Below are positions 11,691 through 23,900 of a stretch of 64,000 bases of DNA, piece by piece. The notes beneath the pieces were generated by a model. It was not told the DNA's origin. It saw only the letters and a list, made by a program, of their open reading frames with translations, and made no database searches. The DNA is from Rallus limicola (Eukaryota; Chordata; Aves; Gruiformes; Rallidae). The DNA lies in contig JAKCOZ010000012.1 of NCBI GenBank assembly GCA_022605955.1, positions 27,861,956 to 27,925,955 of the forward strand, given 5' to 3'. The stretch's first letter is position 1; each line of letters starts with the position of its first letter. The position numbers and the translations under genes are program-made.

Positions 11691-14600
11691 CTGCATGGAC
11701 ACGGGGGCTGCTCCCTGCCCGCTGCTTCCAGTGCAGACAGCAGTCAGGGATCAGGAGTGGCACAGCTTTTCCCATATCTGTGCTTCTGTTGTTGCAGCAA
11801 CAGGACTACAAATGTCTAATTAAAAAAGCCTTAAGACTACTTAAGACCTGGCCTTTCTACTAAATTTGGCTGGAGCTTTGCAGCTCACCTGAAACCAGGC
11901 AGGTGAAGTTCAGGACTTTCAAGGACAAGCAAAATTCAGAGCTGAAGAGGTGATAATTAGCCCAATCTAGGCACAGTAAGTGCTGTGGGAATTAAATATT
12001 TGTTTTACAGCCTCAAAATATACAATGAAAAAGTGAGAGATTAATTTACTACGAACAGCACAACCACCAAAGCCTTTTACTGCAAACTGTAAACGCTACC
12101 ATGAAAGTACCAGTGACTTTATAGCTGTTATAAAATTTGATTACAAGCATATTGTTTCTCCAGGATCATCAAGAGAATATACTGTACAATTCACACAGTG
12201 TCTTCTTTGGTTAATTATGGTAACAATCATTTATACTAACTGTACAGAAACAAGAGAAAGGCACCAAGAGGCTTTTGCTGGGATTTCTTTCTTTACCTAC
12301 CCTGTTATTCCTTCCACTTTATGCTACAGGGTTACATTGCATGTGTGAAAAAAGCACAGAAGATACTATAGACTTAGAGAGAGACCTGTGGAATTTGGTT
12401 GCTTTAATCCAATTAGCTAACTCACAGTTTCCCTTATTAATACCTGGGCAGAAAAGCTCACTGTGTGTTTCATGACAAGAAACTAAAACAAAACATATGG
12501 CTCTTGAATCCCAACATTAATGGCTGCATTATGCAGAGGAAAAAACCCAATTATTATTCTAATTGTTCTAAATAAACTGCTAGGGATGATTCATCTTTAC
12601 AATACTGCACCACTGCATTTTGGTTTTTAGCTCATGATTTGTCTGTGCTTTAAAATGGGACGGCTGATGGGAAGGTTTAAGCACATCAATTTGCTCTGTT
12701 ATCCAGGGAATCTACGTACACCAGGTTTAGCACTGACAGCTCCAGTACCTCCTATTCACACCTCAGATACCTCTGGAACAAACAGACTGACAGACACATG
12801 GCTCCACAAGGTTAATAGGGATGGTGGCCTCTGCTAGGCATGAAACGTAAAAAGATTAATGCATCTTTTTGTTATCTACACCGAATTAAAGCCTGCAGAG
12901 AGAAGCCTTTACACCCATCCTTCTAAACAGCAGCAAAACACAAAAATAAAATCATCCCAATTGATCTGCTCATCTCTGATGCTTTTAAAGTGAGCAGCAG
13001 TTTAGAAATATCTCCTAGAAGAGGAGATCACATCAAATAGTTGTGGCACCAAGCTATTTGATGTGATCTCTTGGAAGACGAGCAGTGTAACCAACAAGAA
13101 AGGGATGAACATCACTAGCCAACAAACAAATTAAACCTCATCTATATTGCTTCAATTCACCATCTATTTCTGAAAAAGGATCATCATAAATGGCAATATA
13201 ATGTAAGGAAGCAGCAGAAGAATCTGTCTCAGGAGACTGGAGTCTGACATCGCGCTCTGCTGTTTCCTTCCTAGAAATTTAACTCTGCTTCATCTGCTCC
13301 TCTCCACACCGACAATGACACCACTGACCTTTCAGACCATTTCAGAAAAGGAAAAACCTGCTGAGAAAAGCCCTGCACAGAAACGAGCCATAGTCCTGCC
13401 ATGTGTGTGGTGAGACGGGTGGCACGGACCACAGCCCCGAGCTAGGCCTGGGACCAGCAGGGCCACACCACCGGGCCCCAACCCGGCTGGCTCTCCCGTG
13501 GCTCTCCTCACCCCAGACTTCTGTAAAAGGAAAACACGTTTCCTTTCCAACAGAGAGGCATTTCTTCTGAAGGAAACCACGGTGTCAAACTTTTCCTGAA
13601 AAGACAGGAACATGCCTGCCCACGTTTGACCGTAGCTCTACAGAGGTGCTTCTGGAACCTGCTGCCGCGCTGCGCGGAGGCCTTTCAGCTACCGTGGGGG
13701 CAGCGGAAAGGGGCACCGTATCTTTAAAGGAAACAGATTTGCTTCAGAAAGGGGCAAGTTGAAGAAACATCTGTAAAGACTGATAATAGATTCACTTCCT
13801 GAAATTCTTCTACAACGACTTCTGTGAAAAGCAGGAAGCACAGGCAGGAGAGAGGAAGAAAGTTACAGAGAGAGAGAAGAAAGCTCTCTCCCACAGACAG
13901 GGCTGGAATTACCACGGCTGCTGGGGAGGAGGCTGGAGGTGGCATTAATGGCATCTCTCTGTCCTGAGAACATAGGCAGAGCCAGCAGTCTTCTGCCAGT
14001 TTTCCACCTGGCACTTCAGGACCCCCCTGAAATGAGGGGTTGTGATCAAACAACCTTCTCACTGAGGCAACACCGTTTTCCCAGCCAGCCCATCTTCCTC
14101 CCTGGGGCAGACACGCTGCGCTGTGCCAGGGATGCAGCAACCTTTACCCAGGTACACTCAGCTTCAGGCTTCTGCAGCCAAAACTGGCACTCTAGAAATT
14201 ACATTTCCTTGCAAAGAACACCAGATCCTGAAGCAATCCTGGATTTAAGGGGACATACTGAGATACCACATTCCTAAACACAGTGGTCAGGATATTAGAT
14301 GGAAAGAGCATACAGGGATGCACATATACCATTTTCTTCTCTCTGTATGTGCTCTCCAGAGCTCTCTAGACGCCAGTCTCTAAAATGAAAATCCAACACA
14401 TTCCTCTCAAGAATAATTGCAAATCTTTGCAGTTCGCTCTGGAAATCAAACCTGGCCAAAAAACACCCTCATGCTGTTTTATAATAATAAATACAATTCT
14501 TCTATTAATAACCCTTGCCTCACAAGCCAGACTGCATTCCCACACAGAGAAACCTGAATTTAAAAGTGGTCCCAGTTAGATTTCCCAGTAAAAACCTCCA

Positions 14601-15228
14601 AGCAGGTGGTTTGACCTTTCCTCTCTCATGTGTTTTATACTACCTTTCCAACTCATAAATCTAAATAACTACCTAGAATTATTTCACAGCACAAGCTGTA
14701 AATTAATTACGAGTGTTTCAAAGTCCAGGTCAGTGGCTCTGTCATGGTGGCATGACAAAGGTAAAGCACAGCTTGTTCTACCTTCCCTGTTCCCTTCCAC
14801 CTCTCTGGGCAGAGTGCACTGAAATCACCAGCTCTGTTGAAATGAAGCAATTGGGTTTTAACAGTAAAGTTCTAAAGGTGCACCAGAACATCCTTGCAAT
14901 GAAACCACCATCCTTTTTTCTCCAGAATACAACAAACCTGTTTTTCTCTTCTTCCCTTTCTTTGTATGGATAATCAATAGAGTTCTCAATGGAACAAACC
15001 TCTGTCCAGGAAACCTGATTTTGCTTTCTGTTTCCTGAGGATGGCTGACAGCTTACTCTTACTTAATGGTCATCTTAATGGCCTTGAGCCCTATCGTCTT
15101 TACATTTTAACAGAAAAATGCTGCAATAAATACCAAGAACAACAATAAAAACAGGTTAGATCTCTCCCTGCATTTCTAAACGAAGGAAGCTGATGAAATA
15201 TACGTGAGCCAGATAGAGGGAGACTTAC
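11691..15228. other. Presumed intron with hairpin and CpG-rich patch
   Basis: Mostly AT-rich non-coding DNA. It contains a strong inverted repeat at 13,022-13,072 and a GC-richer patch at about 13,390-13,700 with scattered CpGs. A 138-codon minus-strand open frame (13,724-14,140) has no convincing splice sites and is not called. Confidence 0.35.
13022..13072. repeat. Inverted repeat with 17-bp perfect stem
   Basis: Left arm 13,024-13,040 (gagatcacatcaaatag) is the exact reverse complement of right arm 13,054-13,070, separated by a 13-base loop. The stem extends by one G-T and one A-T pair. Transcribed RNA would fold into a stable hairpin, and DNA could form a small cruciform. I see no larger inverted-repeat element around it. 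Confidence 0.85.
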
Positions 15229-15373
15229 TTATTACCAACTGAAACAGAGTGTCTCCCATGATCTCTCTGGAGGCTTTAGCAACAGTCACTAAACCAAAGC
15301 TGGCAAAGTCAGCTGCAACAAAGGTCCATCTTCCCCCAAAGACAACAAGATTTCCCCCAAGCTCCATAACATT
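15229..15373 (-). CDS. Candidate internal exon, unidentified protein
   Basis: A minus-strand segment of 145 bases. The acceptor is GTTCATTCTCACAG and the donor is GTAATAA|GTAAGTC. It starts in phase 0 and leaves one base, giving 48 residues. It begins NVMELGGNLVVFGGRWTF, continues with a hydrophobic alanine-rich run, then AKASREIMGDTLFQLVI. With one carried base it continues in frame into 11,569-11,690. A second possible donor lies a few bases upstream (TTG|GTAATA), and a second acceptor at about 15,400 (GTGGTAG) would add residues in the same open frame. No family is recognised; the glycine-rich and hydrophobic character could fit a folded enzyme core or a membrane-associated segment. Confidence 0.45.
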
Positions 15374-17344
15374 CTGTGAGAATGAACACCTTTCCAGTCC
15401 TACCACAGCAAGGGAAGCTGGTGAGAACTCTCACGCTGCTCATGTCATGCTGGACTCTGCCAGCATCATTTCTCTACCACACTCCGGTACAGAACCAAGT
15501 CCCACAGCTGCACACCTACATCTGCTGAGCTATCAAGATCCTCTACAGGAGGTCGAAATTCTTCTCTCACACTGTATCTAGAAATGACATTGTAGCCAAT
15601 ATTGCCTATTAAGTAGAGACAGGCTAATAGCAAGGAAAACAATTAGCAACTATTATGTAAATTCTGAATTGGCTTTTCTATTCAGCCACTTTTATTGGCA
15701 TCCATGAGAACTGCTTTTGTTCACACTAATATTTGGGAAAGAGGTTTTATTTATGCAAATAGATGCATTTCTAAAAAACCCCAAAATTGCATGTAAATGA
15801 GTGTATTTGTGCACCAATTAGTGAATTTGAGTTGTTCTCTGCTGCAAACACACATCCATTTCAGATGGTTGCAAATGACTAGCGAGGGGGAAAGAGAAAA
15901 CATAAAAGAGTCAATTTTCCCCAAGCACTTGACAGATCCTCAAAATGCCTATTGTAGAGGAGACAGGGAAGCTATACAAATGGGTAACGACAGCAGGACA
16001 AAGCAGCCTCGGCAACAGAACTGTAATTCTTGGTCAACCTTTTAAGTCTTCTGAGACACAAAGGAACAAATGGTGTTCTGAAAAATCGAAGTTTATTGTC
16101 TCTGTTCTGCAGGCACGCCAAAAATGCTTCACTGGAGAGGGCATGGGAGATGTAACTGGATGTATCTTTGAAAAGTGAGAGCCAATGGAGAAACAATTGC
16201 TGGTAAGACCAACCCCAACTGATAGGATTCCTCCTATCAACCAGGAGATGCAATAGGCCAATATATCGAGGTGTAGCACTGAAGAATAAATCCCATTGAT
16301 TTCATTTTCCCCTTCCTGTTAAAAAGGGGCAGAATGCTCCTACAACAACCCAAAGGAGCACAGAAGATGATAATCCATCTCTGAGGTAGACAAGGGGAAG
16401 CTGGCCCTGCAGTTTGCCACTTCTGCTTTCTGAGGTCAAGAGCAAGTTCAGCTGGAGCCTCCAAGCCCCACGCTGCCATCTGGCACACACACACACTGGC
16501 CAAGTGTTTTGGTTATTGGTGACCTCCCAGCTGCCTTTCCTTAAAAACCAACCAACCACCCTGTAATCGAGGCAGCCAGCCAGGCTGTGGCTAAGAACCA
16601 CTGAAATACAGCTGAAATGTTTTGAGCATCTATCAGACACAATATACAACTCCCTGCTTGGGTCCTGTCACTCAAAAGCAACCTCTAAGAGAAGCGGCAG
16701 AGAAAAGGCACTGGAAATGGAGCTGCAGTTCCTCAAACTTGTGAGCAATTAGCATTCCCTTTGTAACCTGGATGCTGTGATTACGTGCAAGGATACAGTC
16801 TGATGTCAGATCTGGAGGAACTCTGCTAATCCTGCCTAGATGGAATTGCCAAGTGGTACCATGAACCTTGAAACTCCAAGGAAGATTTTCAGAAACACTG
16901 GCACTCCAGGGCGCTCTCTCTCCAGGACCACAGGTTTCTTCCCAGAATTTCCCCACACTCTCTGTCAGAATGAGGTGGTGCACTGGAATTTCCTGCAAGG
17001 ATGGCCTGCTGTGCTATTTGTGCTACTGAGTGCTGGGAATTCAGCCCGACTCCTGTTCTGCAACCTCTGAGTGAATTTTGGATGCAAAGAGTGCCTCTGC
17101 TTCTCCTTTGTTAATTGGAACTTGCAGAAGTAATATTAAGGCACGTTTCTTCTCAGTTTCACAGGGCAGATGTTGCTCTGGTTAGAACTCAAGAGCACAA
17201 CAGCCTTTGGTGTGTTTTGCATCTGCCAGTTACCTACCATCCTGAAATGCAGGGCCACATGAGGACTGAACCACGCTGGACACTGCTCTGGGGTAAGTTC
17301 TGCTGTTCTCCTCAATGGTGCATGCAGGTGACAGAAACAGGTAC

Positions 17345-17421
17345 AATAGATCTAACTTACTAGTACCTAAAAATAGATCTAACTTTACAAACAGGTAAAT
17401 AGATCTACCTTACTAATACCA
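17345..17421. repeat. Imperfect tandem repeat, three 26-27 bp units
   Basis: The motif aatagatcta-c-tta(c) recurs at 17,345, 17,372 and 17,398, each followed by a diverged spacer resembling ctagtacct or ctaatacc. It is a short degenerate tandem array. Each unit carries the palindrome agatct. Confidence 0.7.
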
Positions 17422-20400
17422 CCAAACTAAGGCGGTCCAGGGGTGCAGATGCAGTGTCCCCATTACACAGATTTTGAAGATTTGAAATTTTGAGCAGACT
17501 CTTACAATTCCACCCTGGAGTTTATTTTGTTACCTAATTACATTTTTTCAAAGCATTGCTTCCTATTTCTTGCTTCTGAACAAAAGGCAAGTAAATACCA
17601 TCAGTAGCCCATTTAGTTAGCATCACTCAGCCACAGACAGCATCCCATGGTTATCATCACAGGCAAATCCTTTCCAAAACAGCACCACAAGGATTTGTGA
17701 GGATAAATACTTCATGCAGAGCTGAGCTCCTAACAAGAGCTGTACAATTATCTGAGTTGATGGCCCGTTAGAAGCAGTCAGCTCACAGAACTGTGCAGAA
17801 CAGGGAAGAAAGATCTGCCACACCAGTCTCCCACTCCACACGCCACGTGCTACTTCAGTAATTACAGTAGTTCAGCAGGATCAGTGGGCCTGTTTCCAAA
17901 GCACAGCCTGGTGGAGCCAGCACTACGTGGAGAATCCCATCTCTACCACAGGTAACAAGCACTTGAGGATTTTATAAGGACAGTTAAAAAGGATGGATGA
18001 ACCAGAGGTTACTTTGCCTCTGCAAAGGAGGCTAAGGTGCCTGGCAAAATGTAGTTAGACCAGAATCATTATTAAAGTTGGTTGTAAAGCTGTGGTCCCA
18101 ACTAGGAATGTGTATGTATGGCTTGTCTCCTGCTGGGCCAACCCAAAATTTCTCAAGTACTTCAGCCCAAACTGATAAAAACAGCAGCTATTCAGCTGTT
18201 CAAAGCTGACCTCCACTTTGCATTCTGAACCACTCAGAAATGCTGATGATTATCTTTCCAACCACCCTTTGCAATTAGACACACTTGAATCATTTAACCT
18301 AATCCAAAGGTGATTCAATGGCACTCCTGATTCAGCCAGGATTCAGCACAGGCTTAGTGGTTGGATGCTCAGCTGAAGTTGAGAGCAGCTCTGCCTCAGC
18401 TCATCCCTGCGTCTTCACAATCACAGACAGGTCCTAAAACACAGGGAACACCTGAAGCTTTCTGGCTTGTGGTGTAACAGGGAACATTGTGTGCCCAGGC
18501 CCCAGTGTGCAGGTAAGTGGCTTTCCCTTCCACTGCTTCCCTGCTAACACAGCCTGTCCCTAGTAACCCTCAGCAAGGATGATGGATGTTACTTCAAAAA
18601 GTCACAGGCTGTCTTTGGAAAAAGTTTCACTAGAAAACCCTACTTTTGAGAACACCTCTGAAAAACGCTCGTTCAAGTACACGGCCCGATTGCCCAGCTC
18701 TCTGTGGTGCACACACTGCTTTTGCTCATTGATAATCCTCTAAATCTGATAATAAAATACTCCTTATGCAATACAGAGCTATGAACTTAAGACACAGCAA
18801 GACGGCTGTGGTTTGCACTACAACTTATTTTTGTCCTGTTTGATTTGAAGACCTGTAGTAGCTGTGAACTGATGTGACAGAGATGATAGAAATCATTCAC
18901 AAGTATGTCCTTTTGTGACTTGAGACATATACAGTCACTTCATCATGAGATGAAAGGGAAAGGCAGGATTCAAAGGAAGTCTCTGGTGAGACAGGAGCAG
19001 GACTGAGAGAAGCCATCAAATGAAGGACACTTGGAGGACCCAGCCAACACAATGGCCATGCTACAGAAGGGCTGGAAAGCAGGCTGCCCTAAGAATCGCT
19101 ACATTACCACCACAGAATCACACCAGAGCCACCTGCTCCATATGACTTCCTCAAAGCAGACACTGTCCACTTGAGCTGCCTGGGTGAGAGCACCGGTGCC
19201 ACGGCTGGTAGCAGCCCCCCGGGTTACTCTGCAGGGTGTGTGCAGGGCAGAGCGCAGCGCTGGCTGTGCAGCGGGCACTCCACACACACTGAATGAATAA
19301 TGCACCGAACCCACGAATCTCCATTGTTTGGCCTCATTTACATTACTCCTGCATACTGACAACTCAAAAAAACCCTAACCACATATCTTTTACAAGTCAG
19401 ACACAGGGAGTTCTCTGCTCCATCCCATTAGTACCTCAATTCAGTGTTATTAGAATTCAGATTCCTTCCTCCATCGCAGTGATTTCAGCTGAGGTGTTTT
19501 GTCTTCGTTGGTGAACTGAAATTTCTTACACCAACTCAGGCACCAAAACCCAGTTATAATTATCTCCTCTAAACAGATCCATGGACAGCCCAGGTGATGA
19601 GTGTGCCTACAAGCCAACTGTCATTACTTCAGACTGGCTGATAGCTGCCTGCACGCTGACAGTCAGCGGTTCCTCGGAGCGGGCATCGTGCCTGCTCACA
19701 TTACTGAGTCTCTCCTGTGGAAACAAACCAAACAGGCAGTGACTGCCTGACACTGGGTCCAGATTCTGTCCTGGTGCCTATGAAGGACTGAGCAGGGGAG
19801 ATCAAGAACAGCCCTGGGAGTTGATGCTTTAGTGATTGTACCATTTCTGGCACTGCTGGTAGTGCAATGTTGGGGTGACTGCAGCTTCAGAAGGATGGTT
19901 ACACACCATTCATTTCCTACCTAAGGAAGGACATCGGATTGGGGACTAGACAAGTGGAAGCATTTATTTACTGAAAAAAAATGGTTTTAATTTTACAGAG
20001 TCCTGCTTTTATACACTGCAATTAGACAAGAGTAGTTGATGTATGCTTCAGCAAATACTCGTGTACGCCTGCATTACTTCTTCCACTGTCTGCAGAGGTT
20101 TTTCCCAGGAAAAACCAAGCCTCTATTTCTTTAGACAGTAAAACACACAGGGAGTATTTGAAAAAAATTGAAACTGTTCAGGCAATAATATTCTCTTCTG
20201 ATCTTAACAGTGATGTTTACTCAGCATATATAATTCAAAGCATTTTCAGTATCAGCTTAATTAATCTCAGAAGCTCAGTATTCAAAGAGCAGAGGAAATA
20301 AGCTTTTGCTATTCATTATATATCATGTAATTATATAATGAAGACATCCAATCATAATTATGTGCCATAATAATAATTCCATGTCAGAAAAGTTCCATAT

Positions 20401-20444
20401 ATCTACAATAAATTAAAAAAAAAAAGCATGTCTTAAACAGATTG

Positions 20445-20460
20445 CCTCTAGGCCTAGAGG
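20445..20460. repeat. 16-bp perfect palindrome
   Basis: The sequence cctctaggcctagagg equals its own reverse complement with no loop. It lies just outside an AT-rich block and has no evident function. Confidence 0.8.
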
Positions 20461-20864
20461 GGTGATTTTAGTGAGACTCTAAGTGGTACTGAAGCCCAAG
20501 GAGAAGGAAAGCTGGAGGGGAGCATCTTGCCTTCAGGGAGAAAATAACCCCATTCCCACTGGCAGGTGGTTGCAGAGGCACCCACAGAGGACAGGGGCAC
20601 GCTGGGCTGCTCACAGCTCCAGGATTGCACTGTTCTCTCCCTAAGTGGCAGAACAAACAGCACTGTGTTTGGTTCCCAGCAAGAAGATTTTGGGGCCAAA
20701 CACAGCCTTAATGCTTCCTCCTGGTTCTCTCAAGGGAAAACCATGCTAGCAATTTAAACAGCAATGGGGTCTCAGTGTCTCCTCCCCAGAGATGCAGACA
20801 CCACACCTGCATTCATGTACATGAGAGTAGGAACCAGCTCTGAGCAAACACTGCCCCACGTTAC

Positions 20865-20921
20865 CTGTGCCTCAGCAGGAGCTGGCTCCCACCCCACAGG
20901 CAGCGCAGGGGGGACATTCAT
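20865..20921 (-). CDS. Candidate short internal exon, unidentified protein
   Basis: A minus-strand segment of 57 bases (19 codons, phase 0 to 0). The acceptor is preceded by an excellent pyrimidine tract (CTCCCTCCCCCCCTCCCACAG) and the donor is GGCACAG|GTAACG. It reads MNVPPALPVGWEPAPAEAQ, a proline-rich stretch like a linker. Its phase fits 25,843-25,913 upstream and 15,229-15,373 downstream. A segment this short is open by chance easily, so the case rests on the strong splice signals and phase agreement. The methionine need not be a start. Confidence 0.35.
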
Positions 20922-23900
20922 CTGTGGGAGGGGGGGAGGGAGGGTGCACCTTGCCAAATGTCTTCTTTCAGGTTCTGCAGTGCAAAAGGGATCTTCAAAC
21001 CTTTTCTCCAGGTGCTAAGTAACACCATTTCCTAGGATGCCTGCCTCTCACTACAAGCATAAAGATTTTTTTCTATGGCTGATGGAAAAGTGACTTTTCT
21101 CCCAAAATGCTGTCTCACCACAGTCACTCAGCTTTTGGGCCCACCATCCAGAGTCAAAGAATAAACTGTTTAAAGGAGGCTCACTGCTGAGCCCTTGAGA
21201 ACTGTACTTCTTACCCACTCCTCCCTGAAGTTACATGCTGGGCTGTTCTGAGACACACACGTGTAACACCAATGCCAAACACCATTTTTAGCAGCTAATA
21301 TTTCCCTTATCCATACCCAAGTGCTGAGAGACATTATCAGCCTCCTTGACACAACATCTGCACCCATATGGGCCTGTATTTCCCTCACAAATTACAACTA
21401 AAGTCTTTAATGATAACACCCAGGGGAGAAATGTAAATTTTATAAATGATTGAATTTGTTGTTGCATGAAAGTTGCTGTGTAAGAAAGAGTTGTCATTTA
21501 CTGTCTGCTCGAATAAGGTTTCACTTCCAGTTAGATTTATTTAGCCTTCTTCCCAGTGAAAATACAGAGCTAATTCTAAATATTTCATTTCCTTATTCCC
21601 ATTTGGCTGTAGCTGTGGTTTGCAGAAAGCACCAACCCAGCCTCAGCCTTGAATTCAGGGTGACAAGTGAATTGCACTTTTTAAAAAACCTTAATTATGA
21701 TTTGTCAACATGTGCCCAGTTAAAGCAGGAGGATCCCTCAGCATAACCTTCAGCTGTGGTTTGGCCAAGTTTAGATGCATTTTCAGTAGCCAATTATCTG
21801 AAATAGGTTACAAACAAAATCATATGTGAACACGTGTCTGTGATTCAGACTACTTTCATGCTTGCTCAGCAAGTAAAAGTCGGGACGGAGACCGAGACGA
21901 ACCTACATACCCAGCTATCATCGTGCCCCAAGCGCTGTCTCTCCACATCAAACTCAAAACACCCTATCAGCACAGCAAAAGGCAGCTTGAATTTCAGCTA
22001 AAACAGCTCCTGTTATCCACAACGTACAAGGCTGTGCCCAGCACGCAAGTTTGGAACCTGGAATAAAAGGCCTCTCCTGCAAACAGGGATTTCCTCAACA
22101 ATCCCAGGTTTGTTGCATCCTAGTCTTTAAGAAACACTTCCACGGATGCAAAAAGCAAGCTGCTGATCTGGTGAGAAGGATAACAACTGTGTAGATTCCC
22201 ACAGCCTCCAGGCAAAGTCTGTAAAGGTGGAAGTGGGAAGCCCGGCAGAGTCTGCAAGCATTCCCAACGATTCTCCAGCATAAACAAAACCCACCAGTAC
22301 ATGACTGGAGCGTGCTAAGCCACAGCTCAGAAGAGAAACAAGGCAACCACACATCTGGCATCCCAGCCACTACATCCACTTTTGGGAAGCTTACCTGGCA
22401 GCCTGGGGCTGGCTGCCTTGGAGAAACGTTTACATACAGAGCCTTCCCACACACGATCCATACGATTTCACAAGAGAAGCAATTGGTACTCTAGGGGCGC
22501 TTTTCATCTTCTATATGAAAACAGCTCAAGGAGAGATGCTGTGAAGCCAGAAAACCAACAAAACCAAGGCAACCACAGGCACTGCTGGGGCTAAGAACAA
22601 AACCAAACTGGGAGGTGATGAGAAAACCCGTGGCAACTGAACCCTGCAGAGCAGGCAGCAACCATGTGAAGTCAACCATCAAAGCAGGAGCCCTGGAGAA
22701 AGCTATCTGCAGCACTGTACAAACAGGTATAGTCACACTGTGTGAATAAACTCAAAAGAAATATGGAACTTTGCTGAGTATCCAGCAGGCTCCTGGCCTG
22801 ACACATGCCCAGATGCAGGGGGAAAAGGGAGCCCCGCTGTACTACCTGCTGAGAAGGTCATACACAACCCCAGACACTGCCAGAGCTCCCTTCCCCTTCC
22901 ATACCTCTGCTGAGTGGGACATGGGCATGGCCAGGAGGCAGAGTCCATCCAGAATTACACATCCCAGGGTGTTTTTATGAAATACCAAAATTGGTACATC
23001 ACATACCAAAAAAAATCAAGTCCACACACTGCCAACATATGATAAGTTATAAAAATAAATCCACTGAAATCTCACTTGCAAGGCAAATGTATTCTGCTAG
23101 AAAACAATTTATCTTATTCTAATAAAAGCAAGCACTGAGATAAATAATACAGAAGGTAGGCAGACTTTTACCTATCAAAAAATACCATGCTTCTAAATTA
23201 CTCATGTAAATAGATTCAGTTGTGCTCAATTAACACAACCAAATGTGATTCATTCAAAACAATACTTTGAATTTGTCAACTCAAATAATGATCAACTTGT
23301 TCTGCTATAATTCAAAGGAATTCCATCTCATCTCAGGGCTGAATACATATGTGTAACCCTCAGAAAGGGCCACTGATTTCCATAAGCTAATACTAAAAAC
23401 CCAAACAGCCCATCGTAAGTGTCACTGTTAGGAATGATGAAAGGTCCCCCTACCCACACCTAGTATTTCTTTAAATAAATAATAGCCAGACCCCTGAGAG
23501 CTCATCCTCGCTGCCAGCATGCATTCACCTGACACTAACAATACTCACAAAGTGGTTCCAATCTAATTCTGCCCTGATATGTAAAGTAGTTAAAAGCCAG
23601 AGAAAGGCCAATTCAAGAAGCCACGCGCTGTCCGTCAGTCTGTACGACTCAGAAGCGTGCAGGGATTCTTTTCCCTGCCTGGGCCTCACCAGTAGCTCTG
23701 CCCAAAGGGTGCCCATGCTGCAGTGGTCTCACCAGCATTCAGCTTCTCAGGCAGAGGGTACATCAGGGCTGGCAAAGGGGACTTCTCTGGCATGCTGCAC
23801 AACAGCATGGGCTGCCCACTGGCTGTGAATGGTTCTGCAGAGCACCCACCATCCAAAGAGCATGGACTGCTGGATATAAACCACTACCAGGCTTCCTCAC

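Larger units (their letters stand above)
15374..20864. other. Presumed intron, no gene recognised
   Basis: About 5.5 kb of AT-rich non-coding DNA. Visible structure is a short (CA)n run at about 16,487-16,498 and an imperfect 26-27 bp tandem triplication at 17,345-17,421. There is also a 16-bp perfect palindrome at 20,445-20,460. No open frame has convincing splice flanks. Confidence 0.4.

Noticed and set aside
22395..22480. Minus-strand frame ending at a CCAG|GTAAGC donor
   Set aside because: No acceptable 3' splice site precedes it. All longer versions meet stop codons.
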